Below, piece by piece: positions 54,595-64,000 of a DNA stretch of 64,000 bases (positions are counted from its first letter, which is position 1; each line of letters begins with the position of its first letter). Under the pieces are notes generated by a model. The model ran no database searches. It saw only the letters and a list, made by a program, of their open reading frames with translations, and had not been told where the DNA came from. The stretch comes from Massilia sp. H-1 (GTDB lineage: Bacteria; Pseudomonadota; Gammaproteobacteria; Burkholderiales; Burkholderiaceae_D): NCBI GenBank assembly GCA_024703915.1, contig CP087969.1, positions 5,208,001 through 5,272,000 of the forward strand, written 5' to 3'. The translations under genes were made by a program, and so were the position numbers.

Positions 54595-54612
54595 GCATGC
54601 GGCGAGGATGGT

Positions 54613-55171
54613 TCAGGTGCAGACGCTTACCGTGGTCTTGGTGACCGAAGGCCGTCCGGTGGTGCTGATCCGGACCACGCGTTCATTGCTGCCGACCGTC
54701 GGCGTGGCGCGGCACACCGTGAACACGGCCGAGGTGGCGCCGGTGCCGGTGGGCTGGAACACGATGCGCGTGACCGCGTTCGTTTCCGTCATTTTCCAGC
54801 CGCCCGGCATGCCTAGCCTGCTTTTGCAGCACCAGCGGCGTGGCGCCGCCGGTCTTGCAGGTGGTGGCGTCGTCGCTCATGCACATGACGATGTAGCCGC
54901 TTTCCCAGTTCCCGTCCAGGCAAGTGGCGCCGTCGCTCGACGGGCACAGCGTCAGCGCGAAATTGCGCTTGATCGCTTCGCTGCGCGCAATGTGCGCGGT
55001 CGACACCATCGAATTGGCGTAGGTCGACAGGCGCCAGCCGAGCGAGGCGTTGACGAAGCTCGGCACCGCCACCGCCAGCAGGATGCTTAAGCAATGGCGA
55101 TCGTGATCATGATCTCGATCAGTGTGAAGCCGTGCGCTGGCGCGCACGTTCAGGGCAGGCTTGCGCTTCAT
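54613..55171 (-). CDS. fimT: Type IV pilus minor pseudopilin (FimT/GspH type)
   Basis: About 184 residues. After repair the N-terminus contains the prepilin helix (HGFTLIEIMITIAI...ILLAVAVPSFVNASLG), then SMVSTAHIARSEAIKRNFALTLCPSSDGATCLDGNWESGYIVM and a GspH-like beta end (GRPSVTKTTVSVCT). A minor pilin primes pilus assembly. Scars at 55087-55094 (GCTTAAGC inside the helix), 55130 and 54810-54818. Last gene of the minus-strand pilus operon, its ATG overlapping the pilY1 stop. Confidence 0.85.
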
Positions 55172-58100
55172 TGCTGGATATACCAGTAGACGCGGCGCTT
55201 GGCGTTCGGGCCGACGCCGGGCGCTTCGTTTTCGTCAGGCGTCAGTTCGATCGGCGAGGTCGAGCTGCAACCGATGCAGGTCGGCTTGGTCGCGGTGCAG
55301 GCATCGTTGAGGCAGATGTCCATTTTTTCCGGCGGCGGCGGCAGGCCACCACCGGTCACCACAGCCGAGCAGCTGCCGTTGAGCGGGGCGCCGGTGCTGA
55401 TCATCTGGTTGTAGACGTGCACGGTACCGAGATTCGAGCTGCAGGCGCCCACTTGCGCCACGGCTGGCATGTGGGTCGAGAAGGTGGTCACGCCAAACCG
55501 GGTGGCCGCCAGCGTGACGACCTGTTCGGTCGGACGCAGGCCCAGGTACCAGCCCTTGCTGTTCAGCGCCTGGGTGCCGCCGCAGGTGGCGGCCGTATTT
55601 TCGTCGGTGTCGCCGACCGAGGACAGCGAAGCGAGGCACACAACAGCCTGGCCCGCGCAGCGGGTGCCCGCTTCGGACGACAGCCAGGTGGCGTCTTCCG
55701 GTTTGTCGGTGACCTTGAAGAAGTAGTTTTGCACGGCCGCGGTGTTCGGGAAGTAAGCCGCGCCCAGTGGTTTCTCGCGGTCGCCCGAACCGATGTACAG
55801 GCTGATGCTGCCGTCCGCTTCCGGAATCACGCTCGGCGAGAACATGAATTTGCGGTTGCTGGTGCAGGTGGCGGCAGTGGCGCAGCCGAGCGAGGCGATC
55901 TTGGTGATGGTCCACAGCGATGGAGCCAGGGCGCCCATATTGATGCGGTACAGGTTGCCGCCCAGGTCGGCCGCATAGCCGTACTTGGCCAGGCCTTGCG
56001 CGTCGGGAATGATGCGCACGTCGCCCACCACGCCGCGGTCGGTGTCGAGTTCCTTGAGGATGGTGCCGTTGTCGGCGTCAAGCACATAGACCTTGTGGCC
56101 CTTGCTGGTGCTGGTGCAGGTATGGAGGTCGGTATCTTCGCAGTCATCGTAACCGCCGCCCATCACCAGCAGTGGCGACGCGCCCGACAGGTAGCCTGCC
56201 GCACGGACCGGACGCGCGGCCGACCAGGTCTGGCCCATGCCTTCGGCGCCGGTGGTGCAGCCGGTGTCGCTGCCGATCGGGCAACCGACGCGCCACTTGA
56301 GCGACGGTGCCGCCTTGTTGGTCACGTTGAACGCATACAGGGCGCGGCCGCCGCGGCGCATGGAAGCGTACAGCCAGGCGCTGGTGTTGTTCTTGAAGGC
56401 CGTGATCGGGCCGTCCACCGCGTACGGTTTCAGGTGCGCTTATGGGCCACTTGCGGCAGCGGCAGGGCGATGTTGATGCGTTCCGAGTTGGTGTACAGGC
56501 GCTTGATGTTGCCGAAGAATTCAGGCGGCATGAAGGCCCACAGTTCCTTGCCCGGGGTGGTCGAGGCAATATTGCGGGGTCTGGTTGCCGTTGATGGCAT
56601 GCAGCATGCCGTCGTTGCTGCCGTAGTACACGACCACGTCCGGTGCGGCAGGATCACTGGTCGAATAGCTCATCGCCAGCGGGTTCGAGTGAATCACGTC
56701 GCCGTGGGAGGAAGGGCGCATGATGGTCGTCGGCTTGCCCAGTTCGCCCGTCGGATCGGAGCCCTTGGCCAGATTCTGGCCCTTGGCCCAGTCCACCAGT
56801 GTCGATTGTTCGACGGCATTGCTGGCGCCCAGGGCGGCCTGGCTGACGGTGCTGATGCTGGAAGTCGCCCAGTGCCGTGCAACCCGCGGTCGAGCAGGTC
56901 TTGACCACGCGCGACGCTCAAGCGTCATTTCGCGCAGGGTGTACGCTTGTGCGCCTTTTTCGACGATGTTGCCGTCCGGGGTATTCGACACCGCATACAG
57001 ATCGGCATTGCTGCCGGTCGGGATGCACTTGCCTTTCGGATCGTTCAGCCAGTAGGTGTCCGGGCTGCTCTTGAGCGGGGTCCAGTAGCTGCGCGCGCAT
57101 TCCGTGATGAAGCCGGTCTGGCCGTTGATGGCGCCGTTGCCGTCGGCATCGGCCAGCAGGCCGTCGCTACCCATGCGGTATTGCTTGATGTTACCCATCC
57201 ACAAAGGCTTGGCATCCGGATCGGGGCGGAACATACCGACGTACAGCTGATTCAGGTAAGCGCCCTGGACGGTCGCGCTGGCTGGCAGCGAGACGGCCGC
57301 GAACACGCTGTTGACCGACTGGATCTTGGACAGCATTTCATTGATCGCCACTTCGATCTCAGTGCCGCCGCTGGTCACGGCGCGGTAGTTCGACAGGCCC
57401 GACATGCTCTTGAGCAGCGCGGTCCAGCCCGGACCCTGGCCGTTGGTCACCGGATTGACGTCGATCGTGAAGGTGGTGATGCCCAGGTCGCTCTTCTTCA
57501 TGAAGCGCGTCCATTCGTCGGACGGGTTTTCCTTGGAACCGGACGGGCTGATCGCGATTTCCGCAATCGCGGCGGCAGCAGCTAAACCGCCCGCCATCGG
57601 CCGGCCCGCGAGCAGGTTGTTGGTGGTGGTATTGGCGCTCGAATTTTGCTGGTTGGGGCCGTTACTGATATAGATGATGTAATTCTTGCCGCAGCCGCCG
57701 GAAACGATCGGCGAGCGGTACTGGCTGCTTAAGCATACGCGGTCAGCGCATTGCCTGCCAGCGCCCAGGCGGCCTTGTCGGCCGCCGTGCCATCGGTGTT
57801 GCCGGTGTAATCGGTCTTGACCTTCTGGTTGCCGCTGTACGGCGCGGTGCCCTTGAAGTAGAACCAGGCTTCCGAAATGTTCAGGCCGGACGCGCCGCCG
57901 TTGCCCTTGTCGGCCAGCTTGTCGAAGCTGTTGACCAGTGCCACGTATTTGAGCTTGTTGGCATCCGTCATCGGGCGTATCGCGCCGCGGATGTAGCCGC
58001 CTTCGTTGCCCTTGTTCTGGCCGCCCGATTCGGACGAGAGCATGAAGCCGACGTTGAATTTGCTTCTACTTAAGCAGATTGGCGAGCGTGTTTTTCAGCG

Positions 58101-58287
58101 CGCTCATTTCATTGCTGAACGCGGTATTCCAGTTGGCCGTGTTGTCGATGATGAACAGGACGTTGGGCGCGTCGTTCATGGTCGTGGTAGGCGCATTGGT
58201 GTACAGGTCCAGATCGACTGCAGGCGCAGTGAGCTGGACGCTGGCCAGCACGGCGGCGACCAGGCTGTGGCGGAAAACGGTTTTCAT
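55168..58287 (-). CDS. pilY1: PilY1-type pilus tip adhesin/assembly protein
   Basis: About 1040 codons. Signal peptide MKTVFRHSLVAAVLASVQL, a von Willebrand A-like N-terminus (NVLFIIDNTANWN), a stretch with an EF-hand-like calcium loop DADGNGAING (about 57121-57155), and the C-terminal beta-propeller typical of PilY1 (ELWAFMPPEFFGNIKRLY; GRALYAFNVTNKAAPSLKW; DLGGNLYRINMG; SLYIGSGDREKPLG). Ends RRVYWYIQQ. PilY1 caps the pilus, promotes extension and can bind surfaces. Scars at 56440, 56575, 56870, 56918, 57729-57736 (GCTTAAGC) and 58070-58076. Confidence 0.9.
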
Positions 58288-58310
58288 GGGAGCTCCTGTC
58301 AGTAATCGGT

Positions 58311-58870
58311 TCATTTGCACTCGGTGGCGCCGGGCGGCAGACACAGCGCATTGCACTGGGCCTGGGTGAGCGGCTTAGGCTGATGCCCTGGCGTACCCGT
58401 ACCTTGGTGCCGCTGCCATTGTTCATGGTGGCCGTGGCGTCGACCTCCCATACCGCGTTGAATTCGGCCGTCGGGCCGTCCAGGCTTAAGCACGAGAAGC
58501 TGCCGTCCAGGTTGTTGTGGCAATCGCTGCTTAAGCATCGGCGGCGCCGCGGGTCGAGGTCGCCTTGACGCACACCGGAACGGCGACGTCGACCGTGTAA
58601 TCGTTGGTGCCGTCATTGTCGATGTCGATTTCGATATGGTCGGCCGACGGGGTGCTGGCGAAATTCCAGACCGACAGCACTTGCTCGATGGCCTTGTTGG
58701 CCGAGGCGATCGCCTCGTTGCGCGACTGCGCATTGCCGACCGATTGCAGGTTGTAGGTGCTGAACTTGAAGGCGCTTAGCCACCATCAGGGTGATCAGCA
58801 TCAGCACGATCATGCCAACGACCAGGACGGCGCCGCGCTGGCGGCGGGGGAATGGAGCAGGGTGTTTCAT
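58311..58870 (-). CDS. pilX: Type IV pilus assembly protein PilX
   Basis: About 186 residues. N-terminal PilX signature RRQRGAVLVVGMIVLMLITLMVA, then AQSRNEAIASANKAIEQVLSVWNFA and a Cys-containing C-terminal domain (NNLDGSFSCLSLDG; CNALCLPPGATECK). Minor pilin that helps prime the pilus. Scars at 58374-58380 (GCTTAGGC), 58485-58492, 58530-58537 and 58776-58782. Its ATG overlaps the pilW stop (ATGA). Confidence 0.85.
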
Positions 58871-60342
58871 GGTGTTTCCCTTCTGCCGGAGATGGTCGTC
58901 AGGCGAATGGTCGTCGAGAACAGGTGGCGCTTGAAGCCGTCGTTGGGGGCCGCGGTCAGGCTGGCGGCAGGGCAGGTGCCTAAGCCGTGTCCGTCGTGGC
59001 CAGGCAATATTTCTTGCCATCGGTGTAGCCAGGCGAGGCTTCCGCATTGCGCACCAGCAGGAACATCTTGACCGCGACCACATTCGACAGCTGGGCGGCG
59101 TTGCAGGGCACGGCCGTGGTGCAGCGCACGAAGTCGTCCGGATTGCCGTCGCCGCGGTTAATCGGCAGCATCTTGCGCGTGTCGTCGCTGGTCACGGCGC
59201 AGGTGAGCGGGTCGTACTTGATGGCCTTGACCGCGTAGTTGACGTTGGTATTGAGGCCGCAGCGCGAGACCTTGCCATCGATGCCCAGTTCGAACGACAT
59301 GTCTTCCACGCCTTCGACCAGGGCTTCGGCCGCCTGGTGCGCCAGCGCGGCGGGGCCTAGCCGGGTCGAAGGTCGAACGGACCAGGGTCGGAATGCCGTC
59401 ATCGGCCGTGGTGGCGTAATCGTGGATGTAATAGATGTTCGAGACGAACTTGCGCTTGGGCGCGGCGGCGAGCGTAGGGTCGCCGCAGTCGGTGCCATGG
59501 CGGGCCTTGAGCGAGAAATCGTCGGTCGACAGGCGGCTCTCGATGATGGCGTAGGTGGTGAGGATGGTCGGGATGGTAATCCAGGCCGCATCGACGGTGG
59601 CCGTGTGGGTCAGGCTGTTGTAGGCCGTGATCTTGCGCGTCTGGCCGACGCCGGGGCCGCCAGTGATGCGGATCGTCATGCCGCTGTAGGCGCTTAGCCA
59701 TGCTGGAGGTGGTCGAGCTGCCGCCAGGGGCGGCCAGCTTGATCTGCGTGCCGGGGTCTTCGCCCAGGACCAGTGCGCGCGCATTGCCGGCGGTACCGGT
59801 GGAGCACAGCGAGGACTGGAAGTAGAGCTTGCTTAAGCGGTGTCGGCATCGCAGTCGCTTCTTCAGGCAGGCAAGTCTGCGCATGGCGCACCACCAGCAC
59901 ATCGGTATTGGCGCGCTTGTTGGGCAGCACGCAGGTGCCGGGGCGCGGTTTCGCCGGTCTGGACCGCAATGCCGAGCAGGGCGTTGATGTAGTCAGAAGT
60001 TCCAGTTGGCGGCCGTGTAGGACAGGCAAGGGTCCGGCACCAGGCTCGGGGTGTCGGCCGGAACGAAGGTCCAGTTCAGGTCGTCGAACTCGGGCACGAA
60101 GCCGCCCCAGAAGTTAAGCATGGATCAAATCGTTTTCCAGTACCTGGATGGCGAAGCGGCCGCTTTCGATCTGGCTGTTCGACTTGGCCATTTCGGTATT
60201 GGTGCGCGAAATGTTGAGCATGATGGCTGCCAGCGCGGCCACGATGACCAGCGACAGACCAATCGAAATCATCAGTTCGATCAGCGAAAAGCAGCAGCGC
60301 AGGCAGGCGGGCGCCAAGGCGCGGGAGTCGTGGCTCGATCAT
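58867..60342 (-). CDS. pilW: Type IV pilus assembly protein PilW
   Basis: About 492 codons. N-terminus after repair: a prepilin helix FSLIELMISIGLSLVIVAALAAIMLNISR, then NTEMAKSNSQIESGRFAIQVLENDLIHA (all in one clean frame), LNWTFVPADTPSLVPDPCLSY, CVLPNKRANTDVLVVRHAQTC and VEGVEDMSFELGIDG. Standard PilW, though longer than most. Scars at about 60295, 60113-60120, 59988, 59833-59840, 59694-59700, 59355 and 58980-58986. Overlaps pilV and pilX by four bases at each end. Confidence 0.85.
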
Positions 60343-60900
60343 ATCAGCGGCGCAATCTTAACAATGGTGGTGACAACCCGGCGGCAGCGGTCGTTGGTGC
60401 ACTGGGCGCCGTCGTATTGGTTCTGGCCGCAGGCAACGCTGGCAGCAGGTGCCGAGACTGGTCCCGTGCCTTGCCAGGCGACGGTGATCAGGTATTCGTT
60501 GTTGGGCAGCGCTTCGACACAGCCGCGGCCACCGATCATGGCGCCCACGTTGGTGGTGCCGGTCTTCTCGCCCGCGCCTTGCAGGGCCAGACACCATTCG
60601 CGCATGTCCTTTTGCTGCATGGTGGCGGCCACCACCGGGCATACGACGCCAGCGCCGGTCGGGGTGGCGGCGGTGGTCACGTAGTCGGCCGCGAAATTGC
60701 GGTTGGCGGCGAAGCGGTACGCCATGTCGTCGAGCAGGATCATGGCCTGGGCGCGCTGGTAGCCTTCCAGTTCGGACACTTGCAGGCGGCCCTGCAGGCC
60801 TAGCCACGCCCATCAGGCCGACGGCCAGGATGACGATGGTGACCAGGACTTCGATCATCGAAGCGCCGCGGCTGCGCGGCAGGAGGAGGGGCGCGTTCAT
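60339..60900 (-). CDS. pilV: Type IV pilus modification protein PilV
   Basis: About 187 residues. RSRGASMIEVLVTIVILAVGLMGVA (prepilin helix with the invariant Glu), LQVSELEGYQRAQAMILLDDMAYRFAANRN and a C-terminal domain ending RVVTTIVKIAPLI. Minor pilin of the priming complex. One scar at 60798-60806 (rc GGCTAGGC). Start at 60900, three bases after the pilE stop; the stop overlaps pilW. Confidence 0.88.
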
Positions 60901-60902
60901 GG

Positions 60903-61327
60903 TTACCACTTGTCCGTCGGCGTCTTGGTGCCGGTGTGGTCGAGCGTGAGGGTCACGTCGTTTCTCTGGGCGCCGGTGGTGGTCGGCGTAAAGGTGATCA
61001 GGAAGGTCGGTACCGTGGTGGCGCCGACCGTGACCGTGTAGTCATACAGGCGGGCCACTTTGGCGTCCAGGCCGTAGCCGTTCGCTTCCAGGTTGGCCTT
61101 GGTCGCGTAGACCCGGTTGGCCAGGATGTATTGCTGCTCGCGGTTGGCGATGTCGAGCATCGCGCTCTGGGCCGACGAGCGGTTGCCGCGCACGATGAAG
61201 CTGTTGTAGGACGGCAGGGCGATGGCGGCCAGGATGCCGATGATGGCCACCGTGATCACCAGTTCGATCAGCGTAAAACCGCGGCGGGCCGCCAGGTGTC
61301 GCCGTGCTGTCTGCAAGTATTCGGTCA
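60903..61327 (-). CDS. pilE: Type IV pilus minor pilin PilE
   Basis: Intact, about 141 residues. Classic class III signal RRGFTLIELVITVAIIGILAAIALPSYNSF with cleavage before Phe, then SSAQSAMLDIANREQQYILANRVYATKANLEANGYG. First gene of the minor-pilin operon pilE-pilV-pilW-pilX-pilY1-fimT; all six are head-to-tail with near-zero spacing. The 181-bp gap to prfC must hold the operon promoter. Confidence 0.93.
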
Positions 61328-61508
61328 TTGTATGCTCCTGCCTCCATAATATGTTGCTCAGTATAAACACGGTTCCTGTCAAAACCCTGAATAATTCCTG
61401 ACAGAACGCTGACGATTGCACAGTGGGAAATATTTCTATTGCCTAAACAGTTAACACGGACTTGCCAACAAACGGTAAAATCGAGGGTTTTGTGCACAGG
61501 GCCAAGCT

Positions 61509-63184
61509 ATGGCTGACAATATGGCCAACGATATCGAATCAACATCTCCCGACGCCGACACCGGCGTCACCGCCAGGCAGCTTGGCCCAGATCGCGCGCG
61601 AAGTCATGCGCCGCCGCCGCACCTTTGGCATCATTTCCCACCCGGATGCGGGTAAAACCACGCTGACCGAAAAGCTGCTGCTGTTCTCAGGCGCGATCCA
61701 GATGGCTTAAGCACGGTCAAGGCCAGAAAGAGCGGCCGCCATGCGACGTCCGACTGGATGGAGATCGAAAAGCAGCGCGGCATTTCGGTGGCCAGCTCGG
61801 TGATGCAGTTCGAACACCGCGACCACGTGATCAACCTGCTCGACACCCCGGGCCACCAGGACTTCTCGGAAGACACTTACCGCGTATTGACGGCGGTCGA
61901 CTCGGCCCTGATGGTGATCGACGCGGCCAAGGGTGTGGAAGCGCAGACCATCAAGCTGCTGGCCGTATGCCGGATGCGCAACACGCCGATCGTCACCTTC
62001 ATGAACAAGATGGACCGCGAAACGCGCGATCCGCTCGAACTGCTCGACGAACTCGAGTCCGTGCTCAAGATCCAGTGCGCCCCGGTGACCTGGCCTATCG
62101 GCATGGGCAAGAACTTCCGCGGCGTGTACCACCTGCTGCGTGACGAGATCATGCTGTTCAAGGCGGGCGAAGAGAAAGCCGACGGCGCCTTCGAGATCAT
62201 CAAGGGCATCGACAATCCGAAGCTGCAGGAGATGTTCCCGCTCGAGATCGAACAGCTGAAAATGGAAGTGGAGCTGGTGCACGGCGCCTCGCACCCGTTC
62301 GACCTGGAGCAGTTCCTGGCCGGCGTGCAGACCCCGGTGTTCTTCGGCTCGGCGATCAACAATTTCGGCGTGCGCGAGATCCTGTCGGCGCTGGTCGACT
62401 GGGCCCCCGGCCCCGCGCGAGCGCGATGCCAGCGTGCGCGTGGTGGCGCCGAACGAGCAGCCGTTCTCCGGCTTCGTCTTCAAGATCCAGGCCAATATGG
62501 ACCCGGCGCACCGCGACCGGATCGCCTTCCTGCGCGTGTGCTCGGGTCGTTTCCGAGCGCGGCATGAAGGTCAAGCATCTGCGCCTGGGGCGCGAGATCA
62601 AGGTGTCGTCGGTGGTGACCTTCATGGCATCGTCGCGCGAGCAGGTCGAGGAAGCCTACGCGGGCGACATCATCGGCTTGCCGAACCACGGCAACATGCA
62701 GATCGGCGACAGCTTCTCCGAAGGCGAGATGCTGCAATTTACGGGCATCCCGTATTTTGCGCCGGACTTCTTCCGCTCGGTACGGATCCGTAATCCGCTC
62801 AAGATCAAGCAGCTCCACAAGGGCTTGCAGCAGCTGGGCGAAGAGGGCGCGGTGCAAGTGTTCAAGCCGGTCCAGGGCAGCGACCTGGTGCTGGGCGCGG
62901 TCGGGGTGCTGCAGTTCGAAGTGGTGGCCAGCCGCCTGATGAACGAGTACGGCGTGGACGCCGTGTTCGAAGGCACCAGCATCAGCAGCGCGCTGGGTGA
63001 GCGGCGACGACAAGCGGGTGCTGGCCGATTTCGAGGCGGCGCTGGGACACAACGTGGCCTACGACGCGGCTAAAGCAATCTGGCCTACCTGGCCACCTCC
63101 AACGTCAACCTGCGGCTGACCGAGGAGCGCTGGCCGAAACTCAAATTCCACGCCACCCGCGAACACGCGGCCAAGCTGGGATAA
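61509..63184 (+). CDS. prfC: Peptide chain release factor 3
   Basis: About 555 codons. GTPase that recycles RF1/RF2. Seen: G1 FGIISHPDAGKTTLTEKLLLFSGAIQ, SDWMEIEKQRGISV (G2), LLDTPGHQDFSEDTYR (G3), TFMNKMDRETRD (G4), domain II (FSGFVFKIQANMDPAHRDRIAFLRVCSG), and domain III (QVFKPVQGSDLVLGAVGVLQFEV). Scars at about 61575, 61705-61712 (GCTTAAGC), 62412, 62550, 62995 and 63069-63076. An intact GCCGGC stands at 62319-62324. ATG 61509 chosen as the only start giving the family N-terminus. Confidence 0.94.
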
Positions 63185-63191
63185 TCAATCG

Positions 63192-63221
63192 AAAATGCGC
63201 TCCCCGTGAGCGCATTTTTTT
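63192..63221 (+). terminator. Rho-independent terminator of prfC
   Basis: AAAATGCGCTC, loop CCCGT, GAGCGCA and seven T. Confidence 0.9.
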
Positions 63222-63239
63222 GACGAGAAAGGCAGGCGG

Positions 63240-63741
63240 ATGCGTCATCCAAAACGAGCATGGCACACGCTGCTGATTGGCGCGCTGTTTGCCGCGCTGT
63301 GCGGCATCCTGGCGCCTAGCCCAGGGGCGGACCGGCTCGCCGACCATGTGGCGGGGCTGTACAAGGAGTACGCATGGACCGTCGTCTTTGCGGCCGATGC
63401 CGGTACGCCGCTGGAATGGGCGCGCCTGCTTAAGCACTGGAAGCGCATTTTTTCCGACGACCTTGCGCGCTGTGCATGCGGACCACCAGTGCGTCCGGCG
63501 CACAGGCGGCGTCTGCCTGCTGGGCGAGACCATTCTGTGGGGCTCGCAAGATCCGGCCGCCTTCGATCTGGAGGTGGAACCGGTGGGGATGCAGACGGTC
63601 GGCGTCTGCTACAAGGACCTGGCAGGCGTCAGGTCGTGCATGACGGTCAAGGGCGCATCCGAACGGGGGCGGCCGCGGATTCGCGACATCGTCTATGCGG
63701 ATGGCCACTCCTTGCGCGCGGCGCTCCGGCTCAAGCCCTGA
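63240..63741 (+). CDS. Small secreted protein of unknown function
   Basis: About 167 residues. Signal peptide RAWHTLLIGALFAALCGILA, then LADHVAGLYKEYAWTVVFAADAG, an acidic/Gly region with several Cys (CVRRTGGVCLLG; VGVCYKDLAGVRSCMTVKG) and an Arg-rich end. Cysteines suggest disulfides and periplasmic or outer location. Two scars, 63429-63436 (GCTTAAGC) and near 63470. No family recognised. Confidence 0.65.
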
Positions 63742-63747
63742 GCCCCT

Positions 63748-64000
63748 TCACAGCAGGACCGGTTGCTGGGACGGGTGCCATTCGGTGCGCCGGGTGCGCA
63801 GCAGCGCGGTCAGTTCGGCCACCGGCATCGGCCGCCCGAAATAATAGCCCTGCATGATGTCGCAGTCGGCGTGGCGCAGGAAGGCCAGCTGCTCGGCGTT
63901 CTCCACGCCCTCGGCCACCACCGTCAAGCCCAGGCTGTGGGCCATTGCGATGATGGCGGTGGCGATCGCCTCGCCGTCGCCCGGCACGTCGTGCACGAAG
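63748..64000 (-). CDS. EAL-domain c-di-GMP phosphodiesterase, C-terminal end (truncated by window edge)
   Basis: The last 83 residues of an EAL domain: IIAMAHSLGLTVVAEGVENAEQLAFL and CDIMQGYYFGRPMPVAELTALL, with stop at 63748. The rest lies beyond the right edge. It is a different protein from the one at the left edge (tail RRTEWHPSQQPVLL). No scars in the visible part. Confidence 0.9.
   Translation of the reverse strand, partial: FVHDVPGDGEAIATAIIAMAHSLGLTVVAEGVENAEQLAFLRHADCDIMQGYYFGRPMPVAELTALLRTRRTEWHPSQQPVLL

Noticed and set aside
55132..56904. 590-residue open frame on the plus strand
   Set aside because: Antisense of pilY1, whose own frame has clear PilY1 domains.

Overview
The window is about 64 kb of GC-rich DNA from a beta-proteobacterium, most likely an Oxalobacteraceae member of the Massilia/Duganella/Janthinobacterium type. 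The reasons are the gene block thrS-infC-rpmI-rplT-pheS-pheT-ihfA-merR, a PEP-CTERM protein, a beta-proteobacterial type IV pilus minor-pilin operon, scoAB and codon use. I cannot name a species from sequence alone.

Layout. 1-3.5 kb: the end of an EAL (c-di-GMP phosphodiesterase) gene, an ETF-ubiquinone oxidoreductase on the minus strand, and a FabG-like reductase. 3.7-21.0 kb: one long plus-strand aryl polyene (APE) pigment cluster. It has a chain-length-factor-like ketosynthase, two acyltransferase genes, two acyl carrier proteins, a ligase-dehydratase fusion, a methyltransferase, an aromatic amino acid ammonia-lyase, a thioesterase, a LolA-like carrier, an MMPL exporter, a lipoprotein, ketosynthases, a second dehydratase, a ketoreductase and a phosphopantetheinyl transferase. 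Most of these genes overlap by a few bases, as in a single transcript. A PAS-LuxR regulator converges on its end. 21.7-26.7 kb: scoAB, a BlaI/M56-peptidase/TonB-domain regulatory module with its own operator-like repeats, and dctA. 26.9-40.7 kb: a transglutaminase-like secreted protein, 3-hydroxybutyrate dehydrogenase, a hydrolase, a RidA protein, relA, an MCE lipid-transport set (permease, MCE protein, two lipoproteins, no ATPase seen), a methyltransferase/HxlR pair and a PEP-CTERM protein. 40.9-49.0 kb: tRNA-Val, then the translation block thrS to merR. 49.2-54.5 kb: two two-component systems and a Crp/Fnr regulator. 54.6-61.3 kb: the minus-strand operon pilE-pilV-pilW-pilX-pilY1-fimT. 61.5-64 kb: prfC, a small secreted protein and the end of a second EAL gene.

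The dominant oddity is not a gene. Almost every gene, including indispensable ones (thrS, rplT, pheS, pheT, infC, prfC), is broken by small frameshift scars containing TAAG, TTAAG or TAG. Where conserved protein sequence lets me rebuild the original, the scar usually replaces the palindrome GCCGGC (an Ala-Gly or Pro-Ala codon pair). I find only about 16 intact GCCGGC copies in 64 kb, against roughly 75 expected from base composition. This looks like systematic miscalling at a modified GCCGGC motif, not biological decay. I therefore annotate the genes as intact coding regions spanning their scars, and list scar positions where I could place them. Reading frames inside each span change at the scars.
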